In this document: positions 52,221-60,752 of the stretch, one piece after another
Position numbering within the stretch: position 1 is the first letter of the stretch
Layout: every line of letters begins with the position of its first letter
NCBI RefSeq assembly: GCF_024599655.1
Contig: NZ_CP102247.1
Coordinates: forward strand, 806,001 to 870,000
Length of the DNA: 64,000 bases
Reading direction: 5' to 3'
DNA from: Enterobacter asburiae
Lineage (GTDB): Bacteria; Pseudomonadota; Gammaproteobacteria; Enterobacterales; Enterobacteriaceae
Notes under the pieces: generated by a model
The model's input: only the letters and a program-made list of their open reading frames with translations
What the model was told of the DNA's origin: nothing
Database searches by the model: none
Position numbers and translations under genes: made by a program

Positions 52221-54659
52221 TTAAAAGCGTAAAGTCGCGTCAAACGTGACGGAGAGGTTGCTCTCGCGTTTGCCGTCGTAAGGGCGTTTATCCCAGTTCA
52301 GCATCACGCCGGTATCAATAACGTTGTTCCACTGAACGCGTTGTCCGTAACCCAGCAGGGCGATGGCGCCAGTGGACTGATTTTTCTGCCAGTAGCTGCC
52401 GCCTCCCGCCACGAACTGCTGGCTCCAGAGGGTGTCGTAATGGCGGACCATTTCATGGTCAACGGCCAGGGCAGCCGTCACGGACAGATCCCGCGCCGGG
52501 TTGTAGTAGAGCGTGTCCCGCAGGCTGTTTTTACTGGCGGCAATCCCCGGTTCGAGATCCAGCGTCAGGGACGGGGTCTGCCAGAGACGCTCCTTGCCCG
52601 TGAGGGTGTATTCCTGGCGACGGTTATGGTCGGAGAAGCGGCTGAGGGCGGCGCTGAACTGGTACTCACTCCGCTCGTTTTGGTACCAGCGCACCCCGCC
52701 TTCACCCCGGTTGGCGCTAATTCCGTTGCGTAAGGCCCGAAGGGGCGTGGTGCGCGACAGGCGCTCAAGGCTGCCGCTGACCTGCCAGCTATCGGTCACA
52801 AAGTATGTTGTTGCGAGGCGAGCGCCCGGCTTGTTTTCACCGTGATAGCGGTTGCTGGAAAGCTCGGCTTCGAGCTGCAGGTCGCGTGGCCGCCATTCGA
52901 CGCCGCCCAAAAGGTGACGGCTGGTGCCTTTGCCCTCATCGAAATTACTCTGCGCGTAGCGGGTGCCCGCAAACAGCCGCCAGCTGTCCGCTACGGGTGG
53001 GCCATAGAGCGTGGCGTCCCAGCTCAGGTCGTGCGTCCCGCTGACGGGGCTATCGGAGTGCAAATCCTTGCTTGCGTTGAGGCGCAGTTCGGACATGTGG
53101 TGGACCGTTCTGAGCCTGTCGAGACGCCTGGCGCTGCGATCGTTGGGCGCGCGCGCCAGCACGTCGTCGGCCAGTAAATCCATCTGTCGCCACTCCTGAA
53201 GATCCATCGCGACGTAGGCCTGCTGTTGCTCCAGCTCTGCATTGGACGGCTCCAGCGCCTCCGCCGTTTTCAGCTTTTGCTCGGCCGCGCGCGGCAGGCC
53301 CCGCGCCTGAAGCAGGGTGGCGTAGTCAATCTGTAACCCCTGATTGCCCGGCGCCGTTGTCGCAAGACGGTGCGCCAGCGTTTCGGCTTCCGGCAGGGCA
53401 TTCGTCGCCAGCAAATAGTTAAAGCGGAGCGACTGCCCGGTAAGCCACCGATCGTTCGGCTGAGGGGTAGGGGAGCCGAAATCGTAACGGGTCCAGGGGA
53501 CGTTGCGGGTCTGGCGCTCAACGTACTGGCGGGCGGACTGATACTGTCCCGTATCCAGCCAGGCGTAGAAAAGCGCGTGCTCCTCGTCCTCCGGGTCGGA
53601 AGCGTATTGCGGGTAGCGTTGCAGAAGCGCGAAGGCGGCGGCCGCGTTTTTCTCCTGCAGATACGCGGAGATGACCCAGCCGATTGCCCAGCCCGGCACC
53701 GGATGCCGGGCTGCCGTAAGATCCTGATATTCGCTAATCACCTGTGGGTAATCCGCATGGGCGTATAGCGCGCCAAGCCTGTCGATACGCGCAAGGACGA
53801 CGTCTTCCGCCGCCTGCGGATCGTTTTGCCAGCGAGCAAGCAGGGCGTCGTAACGATTCAGCGCAGATTGCGCAAGCTGCAGGCGCTCCTTTTCTGTTCT
53901 GCCAGGCACATCGGCAAGGCGAACCCGTTCGGCGGCGGCATTACGCTCAAGACGGCGACGCTCCGCGGGGGGCAGCGTCACGCTTTGTGAAAGCTGAAGC
54001 GCGGGGGTATTCACCCGGTTATCCGTAAGCGCGTCGATCAGTTCGCTGAGGAGCGCTTTATTCTCGGGTGCGATATTCAGCGCGCGGGTTTCTGCCAGAA
54101 GCCGATCCCAGCTTTTCCCCTGGCGTAACCAGACATACGAGAGCGTCTGAAGATGCGCCTGAGAGGGATTTTCCGCCACCAGCCGTCGGGCTTCCTGCAG
54201 GGCAAGCGCATCCATGCGGGCATCGGCCAGGGTTTTGATATAGCCGATACGATAATCATCGTTATCCGGCGCAAGGCTACGCGCCTCTTTCCAGAGCGCC
54301 AGGGCCGGCTGCCACGCTTTTTGATTTCGCCTGGACTGCGCGACGGCAGCAACGCCGCGAGCGGGCAGCGGCATATAAATGCCGTAACGCTGCCAGACCT
54401 GAATAACCTCGTCATCATGACCCGCCCAGGCTGCAACCTGTAACCAGTCCGCAACTTGTTCAGGCGTCAGGGCATGCTGCTGCTGATAACGCTGAAGATA
54501 ATCGAGAAACGGCGAGTAATTACCGTTACGCGCCTGTTGAATCTGTTGCTCATAAACGGATTCAGTCGCCTGAGCCAGAACAGGAAAGAGGAATAACAGA
54601 AACAATAATGTTGGGGCGCGATAAAAGAATAACGTATTGAAGCGAAGTGAACTTTCCAT
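52221..54659 (-). CDS. pgaA: PNAG outer-membrane porin PgaA
   Basis: Outer-membrane secretin-like beta-barrel with periplasmic TPR repeats that exports deacetylated PNAG. From the ATG at 54659 it has 812 residues: signal peptide MESSLRFNTLFFYRAPTLLFLLFLFPVLAQA, TPR helices to about 520 (with NQGLQIDYATLLQARGLPRAAEQ), and a 16-strand-type barrel ending SVTFDATLRF with terminal Phe. Upstream in-frame starts (54683, 54701) would add 8-14 residues and hide the signal peptide. No Shine-Dalgarno precedes the ATG, which may reflect leader control, as E. coli pgaA is repressed by CsrA in its leader. It is the first gene of the operon. Confidence 0.95.
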   Translation of the reverse strand: MESSLRFNTLFFYRAPTLLFLLFLFPVLAQATESVYEQQIQQARNGNYSPFLDYLQRYQQQHALTPEQVADWLQVAAWAGHDDEVIQVWQRYGIYMPLPARGVAAVAQSRRNQKAWQPALALWKEARSLAPDNDDYRIGYIKTLADARMDALALQEARRLVAENPSQAHLQTLSYVWLRQGKSWDRLLAETRALNIAPENKALLSELIDALTDNRVNTPALQLSQSVTLPPAERRRLERNAAAERVRLADVPGRTEKERLQLAQSALNRYDALLARWQNDPQAAEDVVLARIDRLGALYAHADYPQVISEYQDLTAARHPVPGWAIGWVISAYLQEKNAAAAFALLQRYPQYASDPEDEEHALFYAWLDTGQYQSARQYVERQTRNVPWTRYDFGSPTPQPNDRWLTGQSLRFNYLLATNALPEAETLAHRLATTAPGNQGLQIDYATLLQARGLPRAAEQKLKTAEALEPSNAELEQQQAYVAMDLQEWRQMDLLADDVLARAPNDRSARRLDRLRTVHHMSELRLNASKDLHSDSPVSGTHDLSWDATLYGPPVADSWRLFAGTRYAQSNFDEGKGTSRHLLGGVEWRPRDLQLEAELSSNRYHGENKPGARLATTYFVTDSWQVSGSLERLSRTTPLRALRNGISANRGEGGVRWYQNERSEYQFSAALSRFSDHNRRQEYTLTGKERLWQTPSLTLDLEPGIAASKNSLRDTLYYNPARDLSVTAALAVDHEMVRHYDTLWSQQFVAGGGSYWQKNQSTGAIALLGYGQRVQWNNVIDTGVMLNWDKRPYDGKRESNLSVTFDATLRF

Positions 54660-55281
54660 ATCTATTTGCCATTTGTTTATCATGAATCCATTGCATAACA
54701 CGGCCGCCTTTAAACTCAGGGGTTAAAGGCCATAAATGAGAACATTAAATCTGAATGCAGTGATGTTACGGGGTACTTACCTAAAGGTAATTATGGATCC
54801 TTATCTCAGTGGACTGGGTGAAAGCTAATGTACACCTGATATGTTGCCGGATAAATATGCTTAAAAGCGGCTGAGTAGTTTTGAGATAATTCTGTAATGA
54901 GCAGGTTTTAATGATTATTTTGAATTGGTGATTTAATCATAACTCACTGAAATAAAATCATTTTATTTTTATTGTGACAGTTTTGTATATATTTTCAATG
55001 CTGTTTATCTGACTCAATTAAAGTACTTTCTGGTGCATGTTTGGGAAGTTTCATGACAAAAATTCTTAATGTTTAGAGAAGTGACTTTTCTGAGATTGTT
55101 TTTTATTTATAATTAATGGCAGCCATTGAATGATAGTCTACAGGAAGTCTTTCTCATCAATGTCTGTATTGAGGGATGTCCAAAGCCGGAATACATTTAT
55201 CGTTAATATAACAGCGCTATAAAACGAAGGCGGCCTTCTTTCCGAGGGATCGTTCTTGCTTTAATCTAAAAGGGATGGTTA
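54660..55281. promoter_or_regulatory. Long AT-rich divergent regulatory region of pgaA and a LuxR-type gene
   Basis: About 620 bp without a credible gene. The part next to pgaA contains an inverted repeat GCCTTTAA / TTAAAGGC (54706-54713 and 54723-54730), which would form an 8-bp hairpin in the pgaA leader RNA. AUGGA motifs at and just before the pgaA start are candidate CsrA contacts. The rest is AT-rich with many A/T tracts, the kind of DNA bound by H-NS. No -35/-10 pair stands out. Confidence 0.5.
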
Positions 55282-55860
55282 GTGGCAACTTCAATAGTGT
55301 TAGTGACTCAGGATCGCTACCTTGTCAGGGGGATGCGGATATTTTTTCCGGATATTATCCTGCTCGACTCGATTGACAGAAACATATTTGATAACGGTGC
55401 AGATGAATATTCTGTATTGATTGATAGCCGTTCTCCGCTCCGTTTATATGATTACCTGATACGCCATCCGGCCCGAACGAAAAAAACGATCTGCTGCGTT
55501 ATGCTTGATATGCGACACCGCGAGGAGAATCTGCTCAGTATGAAGTTATTTATGAACACGTCGCTCACCGCGCCGGATATGGCCTCGCTGTTTAATCTGG
55601 TGCTCAATATGAAGGGCAGGCGCCTGACCACGAAGTGGCTGCTTAACTTACGGCTTAGCACGCACGAAGCGATCATGCTGCGGCTGCTGAGGGCAGGGAT
55701 GCCGATGGAAGCCATTGCCGATGAGCTGAATACGTCGGTGAAAAGCCTCTATCGCAAACGCACGGCGCTCTCGGAACGTCTGGGGGCGGAGAACTTCAAC
55801 GAGGCGTGTTTGTTTATCTTTAAAAACAAACTGCTGGACGCAGGTGGGAACGATCCCTAG
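55282..55860 (+). CDS. LuxR-type DNA-binding regulator beside the pga operon
   Basis: 192 residues, starting at GTG 55282 after AAAAGGGAT. The N-terminal half (SIVLVTQDRYLVRGMRIFFPDIILLDSIDRN) resembles a receiver but shows no canonical phospho-acceptor site. The C-terminal helix-turn-helix is LSTHEAIMLRLLRAGMPMEAIADELNTSVKSLYRKRTALSERLGAEN (about 127-172). It is divergent from pgaA across an unusually long AT-rich region, the classic placement of a local regulator. It is similar in build to the two regulators at 38-39 kb. Control of pgaABCD is inference. Confidence 0.83.
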   Translation: MATSIVLVTQDRYLVRGMRIFFPDIILLDSIDRNIFDNGADEYSVLIDSRSPLRLYDYLIRHPARTKKTICCVMLDMRHREENLLSMKLFMNTSLTAPDMASLFNLVLNMKGRRLTTKWLLNLRLSTHEAIMLRLLRAGMPMEAIADELNTSVKSLYRKRTALSERLGAENFNEACLFIFKNKLLDAGGNDP

Positions 55861-56223
55861 TGAGGGGAGAAACCAAAAACATAGAACTGACTTGCGGACG
55901 GTATTCTGAGTTTTAAGACAACTGGACGGTGAATTATTTTGAACCGGAGCTGTTTTGGTTTCAGTTTCGGCTCAGAAAAAAATTCCGCGATCGGCAGTAC
56001 AAACCGCTATCTACCGGCAGATATAAGGTGGCAGAAAATGAGCGGGTGGCGGTTGGATTTTGGGGGAGAGGAAACGCGTATTATAATGAAAAACGAATAG
56101 TATCTTCTGCTCTTTAACCCCGTTTATGAACTGCCAGAGGCTAAGCCATGTGTTTTATCCTGAGCGGGTGATACCAGAAGGAGACTCCTGGAAGTGATTG
56201 AAAAATTTAAAAGGACGTTAGAA
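55861..56223. other. Gene-poor stretch between the LuxR-type gene and the coiled-coil gene
   Basis: About 360 bp. An open frame of 62 codons (GTG, 55929-56117; MNYFEPELFWFQFRLRKKF) is present but has no ribosome site, motif or recognised relative, so I do not call it a gene. TATTATAAT near 56080 and AAGGAG near 56178 suggest that the promoter and leader of the next gene lie here. Confidence 0.4.
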
Positions 56224-56607
56224 ATGAATAAATATCTGTCTGGTCTGTGTGTTGTTTCTTTTTTTTATTTTTCCTCAATAGGTTACGCGCACTCTGCGGG
56301 TCCAAATAAAGTTCAGGTTAGTATCGAACCCAGCAACTTTAATAGAGGATATATCCCGGTAATTTCTGCTGCAGATGAAATCGAGGCTTCTGTTTTCAGG
56401 GAGTCGGATCTACAGGATAGCCTGAGGCAGATGAAGTCCGACAACCGTAAAGTCGATGAGCTAACTCAGAAGGTTTTACAGCTTGAGAGAAAGAATTCTG
56501 AGCAGGAGAGTAAGATCGAGCGATTGCAAAGAAGCCTTGATGACATGAAGCGGAGCAACGACAACCTTTCAAATCAGGTCAGCAATTTATCCGGCAAAAT
56601 AAAGTGA
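56224..56607 (+). CDS. Secreted coiled-coil protein of unknown function
   Basis: From the ATG at 56224 (ribosome site AAAGGAC) the product has 127 residues: a signal peptide MNKYLSGLCVVSFFYFSSIGYAHSA, a short linker with VQVSIEPSNFNRGYIPV, and a heptad-repeat coiled coil from about residue 70 to the end (DELTQKVLQLERKNSEQESKIERLQRSLDDMKRSNDNLSNQV). A GTG at 56194 with a better AAGGAG would add ten residues before the signal peptide and cannot be excluded. The family is not recognised. It is co-directional with the LuxR-type gene and close to pga, so a surface or biofilm role is possible but unproven. Confidence 0.7.
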   Translation: MNKYLSGLCVVSFFYFSSIGYAHSAGPNKVQVSIEPSNFNRGYIPVISAADEIEASVFRESDLQDSLRQMKSDNRKVDELTQKVLQLERKNSEQESKIERLQRSLDDMKRSNDNLSNQVSNLSGKIK

Positions 56608-56651
56608 TAAAAAAGAGCCACCGCCTGTATTAACTTACCGGGCTATTAGCG

Positions 56652-56680
56652 TAAGCGTGCCTGCATTAAAGCCACGCTTA
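56652..56680. terminator. Hairpin after the coiled-coil gene
   Basis: An 8-bp stem TAAGCGTG / CACGCTTA with a 13-base loop, 45 bp after the stop. There is no T tract, so its role as terminator is uncertain. Confidence 0.4.
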
Positions 56681-56714
56681 TCAGCGCCCAGAAATCGGCC
56701 GTAGCCATATAGCA

Positions 56715-56739
56715 AAAACCCAGCCATAGGCTGGGTTTT
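56715..56739 (-). terminator. Terminator of tRNA-Phe
   Basis: An 11-bp stem AAAACCCAGCC / GGCTGGGTTTT with an ATA loop. On the minus strand it follows the CCA end of the tRNA by eight bases and is followed by a U tract. Confidence 0.92.
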
Positions 56740-56747
56740 CTAAATAG

Positions 56748-56823
56748 TGGTGCCCGGACTCGGAATCGAACCAAGGACACGGGGATTTTCAATCCCCTGC
56801 TCTACCGACTGAGCTATCCGGGC
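56748..56823 (-). tRNA. pheV: tRNA-Phe (GAA anticodon)
   Basis: The 76-base minus-strand sequence starts GCCCGGATAGCTCAGTCGG and ends GTCCGGGCACCA with an encoded CCA. Acceptor arms pair perfectly, the anticodon loop reads TTGAAAA (anticodon GAA), and the T loop is TTCGATT. It lies next to yqgA, the pheV position in E. coli, a well-known integration hotspot. The 3' end is intact and no integrase or direct repeat is visible beside it. Confidence 0.97.
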
Positions 56824-56918
56824 AACGGGGCGCATTAAACCCGATCTGCCCCCTGCCGTCAACGAAAAATGTTGTTTTCGTTACAGACTGCGCAATCTCT
56901 CACCATTTCGCCGCATCC

Positions 56919-57635
56919 TTAAGCGAAAAAGTGCGTCCAGAGCGCGGAGAGCGGCATGGCGAGCAGCAGTGCGGGCAGCATGTTCACCACGGCAAACATC
57001 TTAATCCCACAGATGCGCAGCCCGGTAGCCAGCAGCAGCAGGCCGCCGACGGCGGTAAAGTCTGCCATCATCGCCGGCGTGGTGAGCGGGAGAATCAACG
57101 TGGCGCAGGTGGCGAGAGCCAGCTGAATAAGCAGCATCGGCACGGAAATCGCGGCAACGGCAACGCCGAGCGTGGTGGCAAAAATAGTGGCCGTAAAGAA
57201 ATCAAGAAACGCCTTCGCAATCAATATGCTCGGGTCGCCCGTCATCCCCTCCTGCATCGAACCAAAAATCCCGGTGCCGCTGGCGCAAAACAGAATGATG
57301 ATGGCGACGTAGTTCTGAATAAACGACTCGTGCGTGCCGTGTTTCGCCTTGCCGCCCGGTCGGGCAATCAGGTTTTTGGCTTTACTCACCGCGCTGTTAA
57401 TGCCTTTTTCCAGATAGCAGAACTCGCCAATCAGCGCGCCGAGCAGGGTGGCCAGCACCATCACCGGCAGGTTGGCGCATTTGATGACTAAAAGAATACC
57501 GATCCCTAACGATGCCAGGCCGAATATCGAGGGCATGGAGGTGCGAATACGCTCCGGCAACCGCTGGCTCAGCACGGCGCCGAGTACGCCGCCCAGCAAT
57601 ACGGCGCCTGCGTTAATAAATGGCCCGATAACCAA
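56919..57635 (-). CDS. yqgA: DUF554 membrane protein YqgA
   Basis: Inner-membrane protein of unknown function. 238 residues with about seven hydrophobic segments: MVIGPFINAGAVLLGGVLGAVLSQRLPERIR, GLASLGIGILLVIKCANLPVMVLATLLGALIGE, ESFIQNYVAIIILFCASGTGIFGSMQEGMTGDPSILIAKAFLDFF and GGLLLLATGLRICGIKMFAVVNMLPALLLAMPL. The family phrases and neighbours (tRNA-Phe, divergent speC) match E. coli. In Gram-positives, DUF554 proteins have been linked to transport, but that is not evidence here. Confidence 0.95.
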   Translation of the reverse strand: MVIGPFINAGAVLLGGVLGAVLSQRLPERIRTSMPSIFGLASLGIGILLVIKCANLPVMVLATLLGALIGEFCYLEKGINSAVSKAKNLIARPGGKAKHGTHESFIQNYVAIIILFCASGTGIFGSMQEGMTGDPSILIAKAFLDFFTATIFATTLGVAVAAISVPMLLIQLALATCATLILPLTTPAMMADFTAVGGLLLLATGLRICGIKMFAVVNMLPALLLAMPLSALWTHFFA

Positions 57636-57816
57636 AGTTAACTCCTGTTATTTAATCATTGATATTGCATTATTATGGCACGCCAGGGCTGCGCGGGCCT
57701 TAGCTTTGGGTGGTTTCGTGCATACTGATTCCTTCTTGCACCTCAAAATAAAAGGTGACATTATTGCGCGAATTTTCTCCTCCCTGTCTCACCGCTCGGT
57801 GAGGGTAACTGCGCCT

Positions 57817-59952
57817 ATGAAAACCATGAAAATTGCCGTCAGCCGCGAGCTGGCCTCCACCGTGTCTACGCACCGAGAAAAGGTGACGCTGGACAGCACT
57901 GATTTTACCGATGTGGCGGCCGTGGTCATCACAACAGCTGAAAGTCGCAGCGGCATTCTTGCACTGCTGAAACGCACGGGCTTTCAGCTACCGGTGTTTA
58001 TTTTCTCGCAGGAGCCAACGGACGTTCCTGACGGCGCCACCGCGGTTATCTCCGGTAAAGCTCAGGAGTTTCTGGAACTGGAGAGCGCTGCCAGCCGCTA
58101 CGAAGAGAACCTGCTGCCGCCGTTTTTCGACACCCTGAGCCAGTATGTGGAGATGGGCAACAGCACTTTCGCCTGTCCGGGCCACCAGCACGGGGCGTTT
58201 TTCAAAAAACACCCGGCAGGGCGACAGTTCTATGATTTCTTCGGCGAGAACGTGTTTCGCGCCGACATGTGTAACGCCGACGTGAAGCTGGGCGATCTGC
58301 TGATCCACGAAGGGTCCGCCAAGCACGCGCAAAAGTTCGCGGCGAAAGTGTTCAACGCGGATAAAACCTACTTCGTGCTGAACGGCACGTCGGCGGCCAA
58401 CAAGGTGGTGACCAACGCGCTGCTGACCCGCGGCGACCTGGTGCTGTTCGACCGCAATAACCATAAATCTAACCACCACGGGGCGCTGATCCAGGCGGGC
58501 GCCACGCCGGTTTATCTTGAGGCCGCGCGTAACCCGTTTGGCTTTATTGGCGGGATTGACGACCACTGCTTTGACGATGGGTATCTGCGGGAGCTGATCC
58601 GCGAGACGGCGCCGGAGAAGGCCGACGAGGCGCGTCCGTTCCGCCTGGCGATCATTCAGCTTGGCACCTACGACGGGACGATCTACAACGCCCGTCAGGT
58701 GATCGACAAGATCGGCCACCTCTGCGACTACATCCTCTTTGACTCCGCCTGGGTGGGCTACGAGCAGTTTATTCCGATGATGGCGGAAACGTCCCCGCTG
58801 TTGCTGGAGCTGAACGAGAACGATCCTGGGATTTTCGTGACCCAGTCGGTGCACAAACAGCAGGCCGGGTTCTCGCAAACGTCGCAGATCCATAAAAAGG
58901 ATAACCACATCCGCGGTCAGGCGCGTTTCTGCCCGCACAAGCGGCTGAACAACGCGTTTATGCTGCACGCCTCCACCAGCCCGTTTTATCCGCTGTTCGC
59001 GGCGCTGGACGTGAACGCCAAGATCCACGAAGGTGAGAGCGGACGCAGGCTGTGGGCGGAGTGCGTCGAGCTGGGCATTGAGGCGCGCAAGGCGATCATT
59101 GCCAACTGTCATATGATCAAACCGTTTATCCCACCGGTGGTGGCGGGGCGGCCGTGGCAGGACCATCCGACGCACGCCATCGCCAGCGAGCTGCGCTTCT
59201 TCAGCTTTGAGCCGGGGGCTAAATGGCACGGGTTTGAGGGCTATGCCCGCGAGCAGTATTTTGTCGACCCGTGCAAGCTCCTGCTGACCACGCCGGGTAT
59301 CGATGCCGAAACCGGGGAGTACACGGATTTCGGGATCCCGGCGACGATTCTGGCGCACTACCTGCGCGAAAACGGCATCGTGCCGGAGAAATGCGACCTC
59401 AATTCGATCCTGTTCCTGCTGACGCCTGCCGAAAGCAGCGAGAAGCTGGCGCAGCTGGTGGCGATGCTGGGCCAGTTTGAACAGCATATAGAAGACGACA
59501 CGCCGCTGGCGGACGTGCTGCCGACGATCTTCCAGAAATACCCGGTGCGCTACCGGGATTACACCCTTCGCCAGCTGTGCCAGGAGATGCACGATCTCTA
59601 CGTCAGCTTTGACGTCAAGGATCTGCAGAAGGCGATGTTCCGCAAGGAGAGCCTGCCTGAGGTGGTAATGAACCCGCAGGATGCAAACCGGGCCTATATT
59701 CGCGGAGAGGTGGAGCTGGTTCGCATACGGGATGCCGCAGGTCGCATTGCTGCTGAAGGGGCGCTGCCCTATCCGCCGGGCGTGCTGTGCGTGGTGCCGG
59801 GTGAGGTCTGGGGCGGGGCGGTACAGCGTTACTTCCTGGCGCTGGAGGAGGGCGTCAACCTGCTGCCGGGCTTCTCGCCGGAGCTGCAGGGGGTTTACAG
59901 CGAGAAGGATGCCGACGGGATTAAGCGGCTGTATGGGTATGTATTGAAGTAG
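57817..59952 (+). CDS. speC: Constitutive ornithine decarboxylase SpeC
   Basis: PLP enzyme making putrescine, the precursor of spermidine used by Gss. From the ATG at 57817 (MKTMKIAVSRELAS) it has 711 residues, the E. coli length. An N-terminal wing domain is followed by the fold I domain with GHQHGAFFKKHPAGRQFYDFFGENVFRADMCNADVKLGDLLIHEG, the PLP Lys in TQSVHKQQAG and the C-terminal PGVLCVVPGEVWGGAVQRYFLALEEG. The frame is open far upstream across the yqgA gene, but the family start is unambiguous. The 181-bp gap from yqgA provides the leader. Confidence 0.97.
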   Translation: MKTMKIAVSRELASTVSTHREKVTLDSTDFTDVAAVVITTAESRSGILALLKRTGFQLPVFIFSQEPTDVPDGATAVISGKAQEFLELESAASRYEENLLPPFFDTLSQYVEMGNSTFACPGHQHGAFFKKHPAGRQFYDFFGENVFRADMCNADVKLGDLLIHEGSAKHAQKFAAKVFNADKTYFVLNGTSAANKVVTNALLTRGDLVLFDRNNHKSNHHGALIQAGATPVYLEAARNPFGFIGGIDDHCFDDGYLRELIRETAPEKADEARPFRLAIIQLGTYDGTIYNARQVIDKIGHLCDYILFDSAWVGYEQFIPMMAETSPLLLELNENDPGIFVTQSVHKQQAGFSQTSQIHKKDNHIRGQARFCPHKRLNNAFMLHASTSPFYPLFAALDVNAKIHEGESGRRLWAECVELGIEARKAIIANCHMIKPFIPPVVAGRPWQDHPTHAIASELRFFSFEPGAKWHGFEGYAREQYFVDPCKLLLTTPGIDAETGEYTDFGIPATILAHYLRENGIVPEKCDLNSILFLLTPAESSEKLAQLVAMLGQFEQHIEDDTPLADVLPTIFQKYPVRYRDYTLRQLCQEMHDLYVSFDVKDLQKAMFRKESLPEVVMNPQDANRAYIRGEVELVRIRDAAGRIAAEGALPYPPGVLCVVPGEVWGGAVQRYFLALEEGVNLLPGFSPELQGVYSEKDADGIKRLYGYVLK

Positions 59953-59954
59953 AA

Positions 59955-60050
59955 CCCCTCACCCTAACCCTCTCCCCAAAGGGGAGAGGGGATTGCACGG
60001 GGCCGTCTTTTCACCCTCGCCCCTTTGGGGAGAGGGCCGGGGTGAGGGGT
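59955..60050. repeat. Long intergenic inverted repeat (CCCCTCACCC family), copy 2
   Basis: The left arm is identical to the copy at 35.1 kb (CCCCTCACCCTAACCCTCTC, continuing through CCCC-AAA-GGGG). The right arm ends GGGGTGAGGGG. It lies directly after speC, before the convergent response-regulator gene. The two copies share outer and inner arms but differ in the central spacer. Confidence 0.88.
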
Positions 60051-60059
60051 AGGGTTTCA

Positions 60060-60752
60060 TCAAACCGCACTACGCTTGTACATCCTCCTCGGATGCCCAA
60101 TCTTGCCGTACAGCATCTCCACCGTCAGAAAGCCCGACTCTACGCAGTGCTCCAGATAGCGCCGGGTGGTGGTTTTGCTTAATCCCGTTTCGCTCACCAC
60201 CTCATCAACGGTAAAGCAGTGCGTTGCCTTGTCGTTGAACAGCGTCTGCACCCGCGCCAGCGTATTTTCCTCAATGCCTTTACTGCCGTTGTCCAGGCGG
60301 TAATTTTTCGCCTGTAGCTGATAGAGCGAATCCACGTTCTGCTGGTCGACAATCTTCCAGACCCGTTGCTGTTCGGCAAACTGCACAAACCGCTCCAGCG
60401 ACTGGCTGAGCCGCTTCCAGGAGACGGGTTTGAGGATGTAGTCGAACGCGCCGTTGCGAATCGCCTGACTGCAGGTGTCCATATCGCTGGCGGCAGTAAT
60501 AAAAATCACCGAGCAGTTGGCGCGTGCCAGCATGGGGTTATTGATAAGCGAGATACCTTTGCCGTCCGGCAGATAGTTATCCAGCAGCATCAGCTGCGGC
60601 TGTTTGCTTTCAAGCGCAGCCTGGGCCGCAGCCAGCGACGAGGCAATGCCCACGAGCCTCAGACGCGGATGTTTGCTTATCAGCTCCGCGTGCAGCTGTG
60701 CCAGTTCGTTCTCGTCTTCAACAATCAGTACGTCAATAAGTTCATGTTGCAT
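60060..60752 (-). CDS. CitB/DpiA/DcuR-type response regulator of citrate or C4-dicarboxylate use
   Basis: From the ATG at 60752 the protein has 230 residues: a receiver with VEDENELAQLHAE and phospho-acceptor Asp58 (LMLLDNYLPDGKGI), Thr in FITAASDMDT and Lys in YILKPVSWKRL, then a C-terminal helix-turn-helix (FTVDEVVSETGLSKTTTRRYLEHCVESGFL, about 180-215) of the CitB type. The start overlaps the kinase stop by 11 bases. A longer frame into the kinase gene is possible but begins before the natural MQHELIDVLIVEDE. CitB and DpiA both fit; I cannot separate them by eye. Confidence 0.9.
   Translation of the reverse strand: MQHELIDVLIVEDENELAQLHAELISKHPRLRLVGIASSLAAAQAALESKQPQLMLLDNYLPDGKGISLINNPMLARANCSVIFITAASDMDTCSQAIRNGAFDYILKPVSWKRLSQSLERFVQFAEQQRVWKIVDQQNVDSLYQLQAKNYRLDNGSKGIEENTLARVQTLFNDKATHCFTVDEVVSETGLSKTTTRRYLEHCVESGFLTVEMLYGKIGHPRRMYKRSAV

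Noticed and set aside
55929..56117. A 62-codon open frame starting with GTG between the LuxR-type and coiled-coil genes
   Set aside because: No ribosome site, signal, motif or context support; kept only as a note in the gap entry.
57988..59592. A 534-codon open frame on the minus strand opposite speC
   Set aside because: Same signature of an antisense shadow (Arg/Gln/His/Val-rich), while speC is conserved over its full length.
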